Of a DNA stretch of 64,000 bases, positions 18,479-27,766 are shown piece by piece. A model generated the notes under the pieces. The model was not told the origin of the DNA. It saw nothing but the letters and a program-made list of their open reading frames with translations, and did no database searches. The position numbers and the translations under genes were made by a program. Each line of letters opens with the position of its first letter. The first letter of the stretch is position 1. Origin of the DNA: Gordonia hankookensis (GTDB taxonomy: Bacteria > Actinomycetota > Actinomycetes > Mycobacteriales > Mycobacteriaceae). The DNA lies in NCBI RefSeq assembly GCF_014673215.1, contig NZ_JACWMS010000001.1, forward strand, positions 248,001-312,000, read 5' to 3'.

Positions 18479-19215
18479 CAGATACCCGATTCGGCCGTCC
18501 GGACGAGGACGGCACCGCACTCCTCACAGCGGACCACCTCATCGGCGGGTTTCGCCCCGATCGAGGCGATGGTGCCCCGGTCCAGCTCCATCCGGCAGGC
18601 ACCGCACCGCCGGGCCCTCAGCAGGCCTGCGCCGATCCGACCCGTCGCGCGTTGCTTCTCGTACACCGCAAGGAGTTCCGGTGTGATCTCGGCTGCGATC
18701 GATTCCCGCCGCGCCACGACGGCATCGTGATCGGCCGCGATCGCCGACAATGCGGTGTTCCGGCGCTCTCGGGTGGACCCGACCTCGCCGGCCAGGTGTT
18801 CGATGGTCGCGGCGGCGCGCTGCTGTTCGGCCGTGAGCGCCTCCTGCTGCTCCATGACGCCGAGCAGGTCGTCCTCGAGCGACGCGCGACGACGGGCCAG
18901 GCCGGACAGCTCGTGCTGTAGTTCGGAGAGCGCCTTGGGGGCGAGCCCGCCCGCGGTCAGCTGGGCGGAATCCTTGGCCTCCCGCGATGCCATCCCGGTC
19001 ACCTCACTGTCGATCCGCCGGTACTCGCGGGTCAGGTCCTCGGCGGAGATCTCGGCGCGGACCAGATCGTCGCGCGCGGATTCCATCCGCTGGTCCAACT
19101 CGGCGATCTCGGTGTCCTCGGGCAGGTGGGTCCGACGATGATCCAGCCGAGCGATTTCGGCGTCGGCGTCGGCCAGGTCGAGGAGTTGTCGCTGGATTCC
19201 CGCGTCGACCTTCAC
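18478..19215 (-). CDS. Coiled-coil zinc-ribbon protein (Rv2229c family)
   Basis: A 245-residue protein. Residues 1-175 form a long charged coiled-coil hairpin, and residues 195-240 a C4 zinc ribbon with CGAC and CEEC pairs (CxxC about 22 residues apart). The family is widespread and usually adjacent to nif3-like genes; its role is unknown, and an adaptor for nucleic acid or protein complexes has been suggested. The GTG start at 19215 has GGAGG nine bases upstream. It is translationally coupled to the phosphatase gene that follows and lies 144 bases after the nif3-like gene. Confidence 0.88.
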   Translation of the reverse strand: MKVDAGIQRQLLDLADADAEIARLDHRRTHLPEDTEIAELDQRMESARDDLVRAEISAEDLTREYRRIDSEVTGMASREAKDSAQLTAGGLAPKALSELQHELSGLARRRASLEDDLLGVMEQQEALTAEQQRAAATIEHLAGEVGSTRERRNTALSAIAADHDAVVARRESIAAEITPELLAVYEKQRATGRIGAGLLRARRCGACRMELDRGTIASIGAKPADEVVRCEECGAVLVRTAESGI

Positions 19216-19359
19216 TGTGCAAACCTCCGCGATACGCGCACACGATGTGCTCTCGTCACCAATGCCTCATCCCTCTGCTGTTCTCGAGCCCGATCGCCGC
19301 CGACGGCGGCAGATGGGTGCCCCACACGGTACGCGCACGGTCGCGGCCGGGACCACCGC

Positions 19360-20496
19360 CTACGACCGGCCGACGACAGCGAACGGGTCGGTCGGTTCGC
19401 GGTACACCGCGACATCGACACCGAGCGACTCCGACACCAGGGTCGCGGCCTGCGCACACCACGGGAATTCGGTCGCCCAGTGCCCGGCGTCGACGAGGGC
19501 AGGCCCGCCACGGCGGCGACTCTCGTCGGCCGGGTGATGCCTGAGATCCCCGGTCAGGTACACGTCGGCTCCGACCGCGGTCACCGTGTCGAGCAGCGAA
19601 TCACCCGCACCTCCGCACACCGCCACCAACTCGACACGCGCATCGGGATCACCTGCGACCCGCACCCCGGACGGACTGCCCAGACACTCCGCCACACGTT
19701 CGGCGAACCCGCGCACCGTTGTCGGGGTGGCGAGTCGCCCGAAGCGTCCGAGACCCATGGCACCTGGGGTCTCGGCGAGTTCGAGAATGTCGAAAGCCGG
19801 TTCCTCGTACGGATGTGCTCCCCGCAACGCGGCGAGAACAGCCGCCCGCAGACCACGCGCCGCGACCATCTCGATCCGGTCCTCATCGACACGAGTGCGC
19901 TCCCCGATGATCCCGATGGCCGGATTGGCCGCGTCCTGGGCCTCGAACTGGCCGGTGCCGACCACCGACCACGAACAGTCGCGGTACTCACCGATCGAAC
20001 CGGCGCCGACCGCGAACATCGCCTCACTCACCTGCTCGGCGTTGCCCTCAGGCACCATCACAACCCACTTGTCCAAGGGGGCAGTCGGTTTCGGCTCTAT
20101 CGGAACGGTGTCGACGAGACCCAGGAGTTCGGCGAGCGCATCGGACACCCCGGGCCGCGCGCTGTCGGCGTTGGTGTGCGCGGTGAACAGCGCGATCCCA
20201 GAACGGATCAACCGATGGATCAGCCGCCCCTTGACGGTATCCGCCGCAACAGAATCCACTCCACGCAGTAGCAGCGGATGGTGGGCGACCACCATCTGTG
20301 CACCCGATTCGACGGCCATGTCCACCACGCCTTCGGTGACGTCGACGCACACCAGGACCGACCCGACGGGCTCGGTCGGATCCCCGCAGACAGGGCCCAC
20401 CGAGTCCCAGGACTCGGCGAGCCGTCGGGGGTATGCGCGATCGAGCACCTCGATCACGTCCGCACCCGTCACGTTCGTTGCGCCTGGGATGGTCAT
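19360..20496 (-). CDS. Nif3-like dinuclear metal centre protein
   Basis: A 378-residue member of the NIF3/YbgI family (GTP cyclohydrolase 1 type 2-like), a toroidal hexamer with two metals per subunit. Metal-binding histidines are in [12 protein letters not shown] (about residues 70-80) and near the C-terminus in [10 protein letters not shown]. The central PII-like insertion domain (about residues 130-240) typical of the longer actinobacterial forms is present ([13 protein letters not shown]). Its ATG overlaps the stop of cobC by four bases (ATGA). The order cobC, nif3, zinc ribbon, phosphatase equals Rv2231c-Rv2228c. The substrate is unknown. Confidence 0.92.
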   Translation of the reverse strand: MTIPGATNVTGADVIEVLDRAYPRRLAESWDSVGPVCGDPTEPVGSVLVCVDVTEGVVDMAVESGAQMVVAHHPLLLRGVDSVAADTVKGRLIHRLIRSGIALFTAHTNADSARPGVSDALAELLGLVDTVPIEPKPTAPLDKWVVMVPEGNAEQVSEAMFAVGAGSIGEYRDCSWSVVGTGQFEAQDAANPAIGIIGERTRVDEDRIEMVAARGLRAAVLAALRGAHPYEEPAFDILELAETPGAMGLGRFGRLATPTTVRGFAERVAECLGSPSGVRVAGDPDARVELVAVCGGAGDSLLDTVTAVGADVYLTGDLRHHPADESRRRGGPALVDAGHWATEFPWCAQAATLVSESLGVDVAVYREPTDPFAVVGRS

Positions 20497-21548
20497 GAGC
20501 CGAACTCCTCTCGTACTTCGTCGATGGCCGCGATCAACGACCGGGTGGTCTCCGCGTCGCGGACCGCGAGCCGCAGGTACCGATCGTCGAGCCCCACGAA
20601 ATTGGCTGCGCTCCGGACGGCAAATCCCTTGTCGCGCAGTCGGCTCTTGATCTCGAGCGCGTCGGGCATCGCGGTCAGCACAAACGATGCGCTCGGCGCC
20701 GCGCAGACCTCGATCCCCCCAGCGGTCAACTGCGCCACCATCTCCGCCCGGTCTGCCGCGATCATCTCCGCCTGCTCACGCGCGTACCGCTGCCCTTCGG
20801 GGCCGACGCATTCGGCCAGCGCAGTGAGCGCAAGGGTCCCGAGCGGCCACGGACGACGGCCGACGGTGAGCCGCGCGATCACGTCAGGCGCGGCGAGCAG
20901 ATAGCCGGCACGTAGACCGGCCAGGCCGAATGTCTTTGTCACGCTTCGGATGACGGCCATGTCGTCGGCGCGGCGGTCGGCGATCGAGGCGGGCTCACCC
21001 TGTCGGGTCCCCGGATCGAGGGTGATGTCGGCGAATGCCTCGTCGACCACCACCAGCCGTCCCGGCCTCCGCAGGCGCTCGATGGCGGACACCGGATGCA
21101 ACACCGACGTCGGGTTGGTGGGATTGCCCAGCACCACCAGATCGGCGTCGTCGGGCACCGCGTCGGGCACCAATTGCCATGGCGGCGGCAGGACCACGTC
21201 GGTGATCGACACGCCCGCGGACCGCAGGGCGAGTTCGGGTTCGGTGAACGACGGCTGGATCAGGGCGGCATGCCTCGGCGCCAGGCGCGGCAGCAACTCG
21301 AATCCCTCGGCGGCGCCGGACAGCAGGAGCACCTCGTCGTGCGCCCTGCCGTGCGCCGACGCGATGGCGGTGATCGCCTTCTCCTGATCGGAGGTCGATG
21401 GATACTGCGCAAGGTCGCCGATCCGGCGTGCGAGTGCATCACAGATGAACTCCGGCGGGCCACTTCGCACGTTGACCGCGAAGTCGACCAGGCCGGGTTC
21501 GGCGTCGGCATCGCCATGACGATGCCGTGCGAACAGCCCCGATGTCAT
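20493..21548 (-). CDS. cobC: PLP-dependent aminotransferase / threonine-phosphate decarboxylase-like CobC
   Basis: A 351-residue fold-type I PLP enzyme, orthologous in place to Rv2231c. The internal aldimine lysine is in [15 protein letters not shown] (about residue 215), the cofactor-binding asparagine in LGNPTNPTS and aspartate in VVDEAFAD. Histidinol-phosphate aminotransferases are close relatives; cbiB nearby favours a role in making the aminopropanol arm of cobalamin, but this is inference. TAGGCT (21557-21562, minus sense) lies eight bases before ATG 21548, and the divergent HAD gene starts 31 bases away. Confidence 0.85.
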   Translation of the reverse strand: MTSGLFARHRHGDADAEPGLVDFAVNVRSGPPEFICDALARRIGDLAQYPSTSDQEKAITAIASAHGRAHDEVLLLSGAAEGFELLPRLAPRHAALIQPSFTEPELALRSAGVSITDVVLPPPWQLVPDAVPDDADLVVLGNPTNPTSVLHPVSAIERLRRPGRLVVVDEAFADITLDPGTRQGEPASIADRRADDMAVIRSVTKTFGLAGLRAGYLLAAPDVIARLTVGRRPWPLGTLALTALAECVGPEGQRYAREQAEMIAADRAEMVAQLTAGGIEVCAAPSASFVLTAMPDALEIKSRLRDKGFAVRSAANFVGLDDRYLRLAVRDAETTRSLIAAIDEVREEFGS

Positions 21549-21578
21549 AAATCACCAGCCTACGTGCACGATGGAACG

Positions 21579-22295
21579 GTGACCGACATGCCTGAGTCCG
21601 CCGACGTCCTGCCCACCCGACCGGATCCCGCAGACCCGGCCACCGTCCTGCTCGTCGATCTCGACGGCACGATCACCGACAGCTTCGCCGGTATCGCCAA
21701 CAGCTTCCGGCATGCACTTGCCGAGGTCGGCGCCCCCGAACCCGGTCCCGAGGTGGTCGCAGGCATCGCCGGTCCACCGATGATCGACACCCTCACGGCG
21801 ATCGGCCTCGACCAGGCGACCGCCGACGCCGCCATGCGCGCCTATCGCCTGCGGTACACCGATGTCGGCTGGCTGGAGAACTCCGTTTTCGACGGTATGC
21901 CCGCCCTGCTCGAAGATCTGGCCTCGAGCGGACGCACGCTCGCCGTGGCGACCTCGAAGAACGAGGGCACCGCCCGAGCCATCCTCGATCACTTCGGGCT
22001 CGCCCATCATTTCCGGTTCATCGCGGGCGCCAGCGATGACGGCACCCGTCGCGCCAAGTCTGATGTAATCGCGCATGCCCTGGCCCAATTGGGGATCCCG
22101 GCGGACGCCGACGCACATGTGACCGATGCCCCGGTGGTGATGCTCGGTGACCGAGCCCACGACGTCGAAGGCGCAGCGTTGTTCGGTATACCGGCGATCC
22201 TCGTGCGTTGGGGCTACGCTCTGGATGGGGAGGACGGCTCGGCGGCGTGGACGGTCGGGTCGATCGCACATCTGCGCGAGGTACTTGGTGTTTGA
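21579..22295 (+). CDS. ptkA: HAD-family hydrolase, PtkA-like
   Basis: About 238 residues, a phosphoglycolate-phosphatase-like HAD protein with the nucleophile motif DLDGTITDS (about residues 27-35), a cap domain, motif II threonine in AVATSKN, a lysine in RRAKSDVI and motif IV MLGDRAHDVEG. Its M. tuberculosis counterpart Rv2232 is reported as PtkA, a protein kinase that phosphorylates PtpA, and the ptpA gene overlaps its end here as well. GTG 21579 is taken as the start because CACGAT lies six bases upstream; ATG 21588, with GGTGA before it, is equally plausible. Confidence 0.88.
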   Translation: MTDMPESADVLPTRPDPADPATVLLVDLDGTITDSFAGIANSFRHALAEVGAPEPGPEVVAGIAGPPMIDTLTAIGLDQATADAAMRAYRLRYTDVGWLENSVFDGMPALLEDLASSGRTLAVATSKNEGTARAILDHFGLAHHFRFIAGASDDGTRRAKSDVIAHALAQLGIPADADAHVTDAPVVMLGDRAHDVEGAALFGIPAILVRWGYALDGEDGSAAWTVGSIAHLREVLGV

Positions 22296-22770
22296 GCAAC
22301 TACACGTGTGTTTCGTGTGCACCGGCAACATCTGCCGGTCGCCCATGGCACAGAACATCTTCCGCTCGGCGCTCGACGACGCCGGGCTATCGGATCGCGT
22401 CCGGGTGACCAGCTGCGGCACGAGCGGGTGGCACACCGGCGAACCCGCAGACAATCGTGCGCGCACAGAGCTGCTGGCCCACGGCTATTCCGATGCGCAT
22501 GTGGCCGCCCAGCTCTCCCCCATCCATTTCGACGCCGACCTCCTGGTGGCGATGGACGCGGGACACGTCCGCGAACTCGAGCGCAAGCGTCTCGGTGACC
22601 GCGTACGACTGTTGCGCAGCTTCGACCCCGGCGCCGGACCCGACGACCTCGACCTCAACGATCCCTTCTACGGGACCGGTGAGGACTTCGCGATCACCCG
22701 CGAACAGATCGAGAGCGCGGTTCCGGGACTGTTGGCATGGGTGCACGCCACGCTCGAGGAGTCCGCGTAG
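22288..22770 (+). CDS. ptpA: Low-molecular-weight protein tyrosine phosphatase
   Basis: A 160-residue phosphatase. The P-loop CTGNICRS carries the nucleophile Cys11 and Arg17, and the general acid is in DLNDPFYG (about residue 128). The GTG start overlaps the end of the HAD gene by eight bases, so the two are one operon. M. tuberculosis PtpA (Rv2234) is secreted into macrophages; in a probably environmental relative a role in tyrosine dephosphorylation inside the cell or in the envelope is more likely. The start has no alternative upstream that fits the family. Confidence 0.94.
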   Translation: MFEQLHVCFVCTGNICRSPMAQNIFRSALDDAGLSDRVRVTSCGTSGWHTGEPADNRARTELLAHGYSDAHVAAQLSPIHFDADLLVAMDAGHVRELERKRLGDRVRLLRSFDPGAGPDDLDLNDPFYGTGEDFAITREQIESAVPGLLAWVHATLEESA

Positions 22771-22792
22771 GCCCTGGTGAACCCACGCCGGC

Positions 22793-23797
22793 TCAGGCGG
22801 GCAGGACGAGATTGTGGACGAACCGGATCTTCTCGAGGACCCGTTCCGGCAAGACGAACGGGTAGAGATCGGGATGCCCCATCGAGCGGTTGATCTGGTT
22901 CAGCGCCCAGGTGAGCGGTAGCCACCACTCCACCAGCTGATCGAAGCCGACGTCACCGGGCAGCACACTGTCGAGCGTGGAACCGGAGGGTGCCATCGCG
23001 AACGCCGCCGCGGTGTCCAAGGTGTCGCGAATGTGCAGATAGTGCGCGAAGGTCTCGGCGAAGTCCTCGGCGGGGTGCATGGTCGCATACGACGACACGA
23101 AGTTCTGCTGCCATCCCGTCGGCGCGCCCTCGGAGTAATGACGGTCCAACGCCGCCTGGTAGTCCTCGTCGGGATCGCCGAACAGGCCCTCGAACGCCTC
23201 ACGAACGGTGTCGTCGTCGACCAGGACGGTCTGGTAATAGTGACCGATCTCGTGCCGAAAGTGCCCCAGCACGGTGCGATACGGCTCGTCGAGTTCGACG
23301 CGCATCTGCTCGCGGTGCACATCGTCGCCCTCCGCGAGGTCGAGCGTGATCACACCGCCGGCGTGTCCCGTGATCACCGACTGCGCGGCGCTCGACAGCA
23401 GGTCGAACGCGAGCCCTGTCTCCGGCTCCTCGTCGCGCCCACAAATCGGCAGACCCAACTCGTCGAGTTCGAGCACCACCCGACGCTTGGCCGTCTCCGC
23501 TCTGCCGAACTCCGCCAGCGCGTCGGTGTCGTCGTCGCCCGGGCGCGTCCGGGTGAGTCGGCACGATGTGCACAGGGTCGGCACCCCGGACCACGGCACC
23601 AGCCAGTTACACTGTGCCACTTTGTTGTTCGTGCACCGCTCGAGAAGCTGTCCGTCGACTTCGACGCGGCCGTCGTCGTCGAGCACGTAGATGGTGCGTG
23701 TCGGGAGCCAGAATCCCAGTGCACTCTTGCAGTGCAGACACAAGCTGTTCTCGAAGGAAAGACGCTGGCCGCACTTTCGGCAGAGGAAATCTCGCAT
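22793..23797 (-). CDS. Zinc-ribbon zincin-like metallopeptidase (putative)
   Basis: A 334-residue protein of the putative zinc-binding metallopeptidase family. The N-terminus (residues 1-75) has four cysteine pairs or near-pairs (CRKC, CLHC, CTNN, CTSC), a rubredoxin-like double zinc ribbon. The middle has HEIGHYYQ (about residue 190), an HExxH active site, and a later EDFAETFAHY helix likely to give the third ligand. No signal peptide, so cytoplasmic. TAGCGT at 23805-23810 fits a near-leaderless start at ATG 23797. The substrate is unknown. Confidence 0.85.
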   Translation of the reverse strand: MRDFLCRKCGQRLSFENSLCLHCKSALGFWLPTRTIYVLDDDGRVEVDGQLLERCTNNKVAQCNWLVPWSGVPTLCTSCRLTRTRPGDDDTDALAEFGRAETAKRRVVLELDELGLPICGRDEEPETGLAFDLLSSAAQSVITGHAGGVITLDLAEGDDVHREQMRVELDEPYRTVLGHFRHEIGHYYQTVLVDDDTVREAFEGLFGDPDEDYQAALDRHYSEGAPTGWQQNFVSSYATMHPAEDFAETFAHYLHIRDTLDTAAAFAMAPSGSTLDSVLPGDVGFDQLVEWWLPLTWALNQINRSMGHPDLYPFVLPERVLEKIRFVHNLVLPA

Positions 23798-23879
23798 TTC
23801 GTCCACGCTACCCTGAGCCGACCTGTTTGCGGTGGTGGCCGCGGTTGGGCGACAACGGCGGCTCGGTACCGTTGGGGGT

Positions 23880-24854
23880 GTGCGCGTGGTTCGGATGTTC
23901 CTACGCCCCGGGTGGATCGCCCTGGGCTTGGTCGTCATCGCGTTCGCGGTCCTCTGCTTCACGCTTCTCGCCCCGTGGCAGCTGGGTAAGAACACCGCCA
24001 CCGAGGAGCGCAATGGCCTGATCAAGTCCGCGATGTCCACGCCATCGGTGGCGTTGGGATCACTCGCACCGCCGGGGGCGGCGTTCAAGCCCACCACGGA
24101 ATGGCGCGAGGTGACCGTGACGGGTCATTACCTCGCTGACCGCGAGGTGCTGGTCCGATTGCGTTCGGTTGACGAGCGACCCGCCGTCGAGGTCCTCACC
24201 CCGTTCGCCGCGGCCGACGGCTCCCGAGTGGTGCTCGTCGACCGAGGATTCGTCCGACCGGACCAGGGTGCGGTGCCCGACGTTCCCACCGCGCCGAGCG
24301 GCGAGACCACCATCACCGCACGCGTCCGTGCGGGCGAGGGCACCAGTCCGGGCCGCGGCGCCCACGAGGAGGGTGGCACGCGCGCCGTCTACACGATCGA
24401 TCCGGCCGAGGTGGGCCGGGCCGTCGACACCACGCTCGACCCGTTCTATCTCCAGCTCTCCCCCGACCAGCCCGGCTCACTGGGAGAGATCCCGTTGCCA
24501 CAGCTCGAATCCGGCCCCTACCTGTCCTACGGGCTGCAGTGGCTGGCCTTCGGCATCATGGCCCCCCTCGGGGCCGGGTACTTCATCTACTCCGAGATCC
24601 GCCAGCGCCGGCGCAGCGCCGCGGTCACCGCGTCCAGTGTCGAGGACTCCGACGGCGCATCGCCCGTCGCTCCGGTGGTCGAGGACACCGAGCCCGCGGC
24701 GCCGCGGAACCGCCGGGCGCGTGTCCGCGCCGACCTGCGTGAGGCGGGCGCCGCGTCGGGGGCCCGACAACGTGGTCAGATCGGCTCCGGTCCCGATGCC
24801 GAAGAGGCGTCGGCCGACGTGCGCGCCAAACTCAGCGACCGCTACGGCGGCTGA
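23880..24854 (+). CDS. SURF1-family cytochrome oxidase assembly protein
   Basis: A 324-residue protein with two membrane helices, at about residues 14-36 and 220-242, that flank an extracytoplasmic domain with WREVTVTGHYL, VDRGFV and YLQL segments typical of SURF1. It helps insert heme into cytochrome c oxidase. A C-terminal extension of about 75 residues is charged and probably disordered. TACCGT at 23867-23872 favours GTG 23880; GTG 23886 and ATG 23895 are alternatives. It matches Rv2235. Its 3' end overlaps the end of cbiB by 23 bases. Confidence 0.9.
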   Translation: MRVVRMFLRPGWIALGLVVIAFAVLCFTLLAPWQLGKNTATEERNGLIKSAMSTPSVALGSLAPPGAAFKPTTEWREVTVTGHYLADREVLVRLRSVDERPAVEVLTPFAAADGSRVVLVDRGFVRPDQGAVPDVPTAPSGETTITARVRAGEGTSPGRGAHEEGGTRAVYTIDPAEVGRAVDTTLDPFYLQLSPDQPGSLGEIPLPQLESGPYLSYGLQWLAFGIMAPLGAGYFIYSEIRQRRRSAAVTASSVEDSDGASPVAPVVEDTEPAAPRNRRARVRADLREAGAASGARQRGQIGSGPDAEEASADVRAKLSDRYGG

Positions 24855-25860
24855 CCAGGAACGCGGCTGTCGCCGCCCCGATGGCCGCTGCGGTCTGGAC
24901 ACGGCGTGACAGGACGACCGCGGCGCGCAGGTCAGACGTCGCGGGCGCGGGTCCGTCGCCCAGCAAGGGCCGTAGCTCCACACCGTAGGGATATTCGGTG
25001 CGCCCGCCCAGCGTGACCCCGAGCGCGCCCGCGAACGTGGCCTCCACCACACCGGCGTTGGGACTCGGATGTGCAGCCGCGTCGCGACGCCAGGCCCGCA
25101 GGGCTCCTGCGGGGGCGCCGCCCAACACGACGGCCAGTGCTCCGGTGAGCCGCGCAGGCGCCAGATTCGCGAGGTCGTCGAGACGCGCCGCGGCCCACCC
25201 GAACCGCCGATACCGGTCGTCACGGTGACCGACCATCGCGTCGAGCGTGTTGACGACGCGATAGACGATCAGCCCGGGTAGTCCCGCACACGCCGCCCAG
25301 ACCAGTGGCGCAACCGCGGCGTCGGACGTGTTCTCGGCAATCGATTCGAGAGCGGCACGGGCGATACCCGCCTCGTCGAGGGCCTCGGGATCTCGTCCGC
25401 AGAGGCTCGGGACCAGCTGTCGCGCGCTCTCGATGTCGTCGGCGTCGAGGGCATCGGCCATCGCGTCACCCACCCGGACGAGCGTGGTGCCACCGAGCAC
25501 CGACCAGGTGGCGAGTGTGGTGACGGCGACCCTGGCCCGGGTCGCGGGCACCCTGCCGACCAGCTCTCCGACTGCCCAACCGGCGCCGACGCAGATGGCT
25601 GCGAAGACCACCCCGGCCGGGCGATTGTCTCGGTAGAGCACCCGCTCGGCGGCCCCTGCCGCGTGACCGATCCCCGCCACCGGGTGCCATCGCCGCGGAT
25701 CGCCGAGCACGCGGTCGGCGGCGAAGCCCGCCAGGAGACCGAGCGCGACCCCGGCATCACGGTGACGGGTCGGCGACGGACCACGACGACGGGTACTGAT
25801 TCGGCCGGACACGGAGGCGATCGTATCCGCGGGCGAGCCGACGTCGCGTACGGCCCGCAT
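24832..25860 (-). CDS. cobD: Adenosylcobinamide-phosphate synthase (CbiB/CobD)
   Basis: Joins adenosylcobyric acid to the aminopropanol (phosphate) arm in cobalamin synthesis. A membrane protein of about 342 residues with several helices. Family segments include DRVLGDPRRWHPVAGIG, ESIAENTSDAAVAPLVWAA, RVVNTLDAMVGHRDDRY and SPNAGVVEATFAGALGV. ATG 25860 has AGGTGA just upstream; GTG 25812 would give a length closer to the 313 residues of M. tuberculosis CobD (Rv2236c). It is divergent from the next gene with only 13 bases between starts. Confidence 0.92.
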   Translation of the reverse strand: MRAVRDVGSPADTIASVSGRISTRRRGPSPTRHRDAGVALGLLAGFAADRVLGDPRRWHPVAGIGHAAGAAERVLYRDNRPAGVVFAAICVGAGWAVGELVGRVPATRARVAVTTLATWSVLGGTTLVRVGDAMADALDADDIESARQLVPSLCGRDPEALDEAGIARAALESIAENTSDAAVAPLVWAACAGLPGLIVYRVVNTLDAMVGHRDDRYRRFGWAAARLDDLANLAPARLTGALAVVLGGAPAGALRAWRRDAAAHPSPNAGVVEATFAGALGVTLGGRTEYPYGVELRPLLGDGPAPATSDLRAAVVLSRRVQTAAAIGAATAAFLVSRRSGR

Positions 25861-25873
25861 AGACTCACCTGCG

Positions 25874-26680
25874 ATGGCCAGAACCCGCCCAGAACCTGTC
25901 GCCGGGGCCCACCCGATCGACACCGGAGTCGCCGAGCTGTCCCGCGATCCCATCGCGGGCGGTTGGCTGCTCACGATCAACGGTGCGCAGAGTTCACACA
26001 TACACCCCGACCCGGCGGTTCTCGACTTCGAGTACATGCGCCAGATGGCCGCCGTGATCGCCGACCGATACGGCGCCGATGCCTCGTTACGCGTCCTGCA
26101 CCTCGGTGCCGCCGCGTGCGCCCTGCCGCGGTATCTCGCGGATCGTCAGCACGCCACGCGCCAGGTCGCCGTCGAGATCGATGCCGAACTCGCCCGTCTC
26201 GCCCGCGAGTGGTTCGACCTCCCACGAGCGCCGCGGCTGCGAATCCGCGTCGGTGACGGCCGCGAGGTCCTGGCCGGCCTCACCGAGCAGACACGCGATG
26301 TGATCATCCGGGATGCGTTCGCCGCCGCGCGCACACCGCGACACCTGACAACGCTGGAGTTCACCGAACAGGTCCGTCGTGTCCTCGCGCCCGACGGGCT
26401 CTACCTCGCCAACTGCGGCGACAGCCGCGACCTGACTCTGGCACGCGCCGAGGTCGCCACCGCCGCCTCCGTCTTCCCGCATCTCGCACTGGTGGCCGAT
26501 GCCGCGATGCTCAAGGGGCGCCGCACCGGAAACGTCGTGCTGATCGCCGCGGACAGCCCCATCGAGGACACCCCGGAACTCGTCCGAACGCTGCTCAGCG
26601 ATCCCCAACCGGCGAAGATCTTGACCGGTCGACGGGCTCGCGAGTTCGCCTCCGGCGCCGTGATCCGGGACGAGACCTGA
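25874..26680 (+). CDS. Spermidine synthase-like (aminopropyltransferase/methyltransferase fold) protein
   Basis: A 268-residue Rossmann-fold protein of the fused-MFS/spermidine-synthase-like group, here without the membrane part. The nucleotide-binding loop is HLGAAACALPRYL rather than the canonical glycine-rich motif, followed by VAVEIDAELARLAREWF, the acidic strand end, and RDAFAAARTPRHLTTLEF where the catalytic acid region lies. The altered loop makes true polyamine synthesis doubtful. TAGACT at 25860-25865 precedes ATG 25874 by eight bases. It ends convergently with the mycothiol-dependent enzyme gene. Confidence 0.8.
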   Translation: MARTRPEPVAGAHPIDTGVAELSRDPIAGGWLLTINGAQSSHIHPDPAVLDFEYMRQMAAVIADRYGADASLRVLHLGAAACALPRYLADRQHATRQVAVEIDAELARLAREWFDLPRAPRLRIRVGDGREVLAGLTEQTRDVIIRDAFAAARTPRHLTTLEFTEQVRRVLAPDGLYLANCGDSRDLTLARAEVATAASVFPHLALVADAAMLKGRRTGNVVLIAADSPIEDTPELVRTLLSDPQPAKILTGRRAREFASGAVIRDET

Positions 26681-26879
26681 ACGACCGCGCCGACCCGACG
26701 TCGTCGCATCGCGGGAGCGCCCTGGTCATTTGTCCCGATCGTCATCTGGCCGGATGACAAGGGATTTTCTCCCGTGAAGTGCCACGTCCGGACAGCGGAT
26801 GCGATTCGAACATGTGTTCGTCGCAGTCGATTTCGACGCCTGGTGACGCCGTACACAACCCGTGGCCGGGCCGAGCGGC
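26681..26879. other. Convergent intergenic region with a short inverted repeat
   Basis: It contains GTCATC/GATGAC arms around TGGCCG at about 26740-26757, followed by a T-rich stretch, which may end transcription from the left. I see no gene in it. Confidence 0.35.
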
Positions 26880-27707
26880 TCAGATGACGTAGTCGAGGTT
26901 GTCGAGGATCGCCGTACCGAGCGTCCGGTCACCGTCGACGGTCACCCGTCCTGGGTCTGCGGTGCGCCGCCCGCCGGCGAGACGGGCAAGCTCGCGCGCG
27001 TCGAGTGTGAGCACGACGTCGGCGGACTCGTCACCACCGGCGAACTCCTCGACCGCCACCGCGCGATCGCCCACCTCGATGCGTATCGCGCGTGAGACCA
27101 CGCCGCCGATCCGTATGAGCACCGAGGTGCCCTTCGGCGTGGCGGCCCGCTTACCCACCACGAACGGCAGGGACGCGGCGATCTCATCGAGCGCGAGCTC
27201 CGCGGGAACCGCATCGGTCGGGGCCGACCCGTCGGTGCTGTCACGGATGTCGATCTCGTGCATCCAGCAGTCGAATACCCGGATCCGCATGAATCTCCCG
27301 TAGCTTTCCGGACCGGCGGGGGTGACCGAGTCGGCGTCGAACTCCTCCTGGGTCATCTGCGTCAGCGCGTCGGTCCGGACCGCGACGATCTCGCGATAGG
27401 CGGCCATCACCTCACCTCGCGACGAGCCACGGAAGTGGTCGAGCCATTTCTCGTTGAGTTCGCCGATCGGGTTGTGGACATGGTCGAGGGCGCCGACGTC
27501 ACGACGCGGTTCCACCTGTCGGCCGGCGAGCATGCTCTCGGTGCCGATCACATGGGCGATGACGTCGGCCATCGACCAGCCCGGCAGCACCGACGGCGCC
27601 GACCACTGGTCGTCGGAGAGCCCGGTCGCAAGCGCGTCGAGCGTCGCCCATTGCGCGGTCAGCGCAGTGACGACGGGTGCGATGGGCAATGAGGTCTTGG
27701 CGGCCAC
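26880..27707 (-). CDS. Mycothiol-dependent maleylpyruvate isomerase-family protein
   Basis: A 275-residue protein of the DinB-like mycothiol-dependent family. The N-terminal four-helix domain has the metal-binding histidines in MADVIAHVIGTE and FDCWMHEIDIRD, and the C-terminal SCP2-like domain has DVVLTLDARELARLAGGR. Likely a mycothiol S-transferase or detoxifying isomerase; the substrate is unknown. AGGAGG abuts ATG 27713 with no spacing but stands six bases before GTG 27707, so the GTG is preferred. It is downstream of the secreted GH1 gene, with its own ribosome binding site. Confidence 0.85.
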   Translation of the reverse strand: MAAKTSLPIAPVVTALTAQWATLDALATGLSDDQWSAPSVLPGWSMADVIAHVIGTESMLAGRQVEPRRDVGALDHVHNPIGELNEKWLDHFRGSSRGEVMAAYREIVAVRTDALTQMTQEEFDADSVTPAGPESYGRFMRIRVFDCWMHEIDIRDSTDGSAPTDAVPAELALDEIAASLPFVVGKRAATPKGTSVLIRIGGVVSRAIRIEVGDRAVAVEEFAGGDESADVVLTLDARELARLAGGRRTADPGRVTVDGDRTLGTAILDNLDYVI

Positions 27708-27766
27708 GGCCATCCTCCTGGGGACTCGGTCGATCGGACAGCGGGTGGGCTGTCGCCGTTCGCGGA

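Noticed and set aside
21549-21578. Cobalamin riboswitch before cobC or before cobD
   Set aside because: The spaces upstream of cobC (30 bases) and cobD (13 bases) are too short, and no B12-box sequence is visible.
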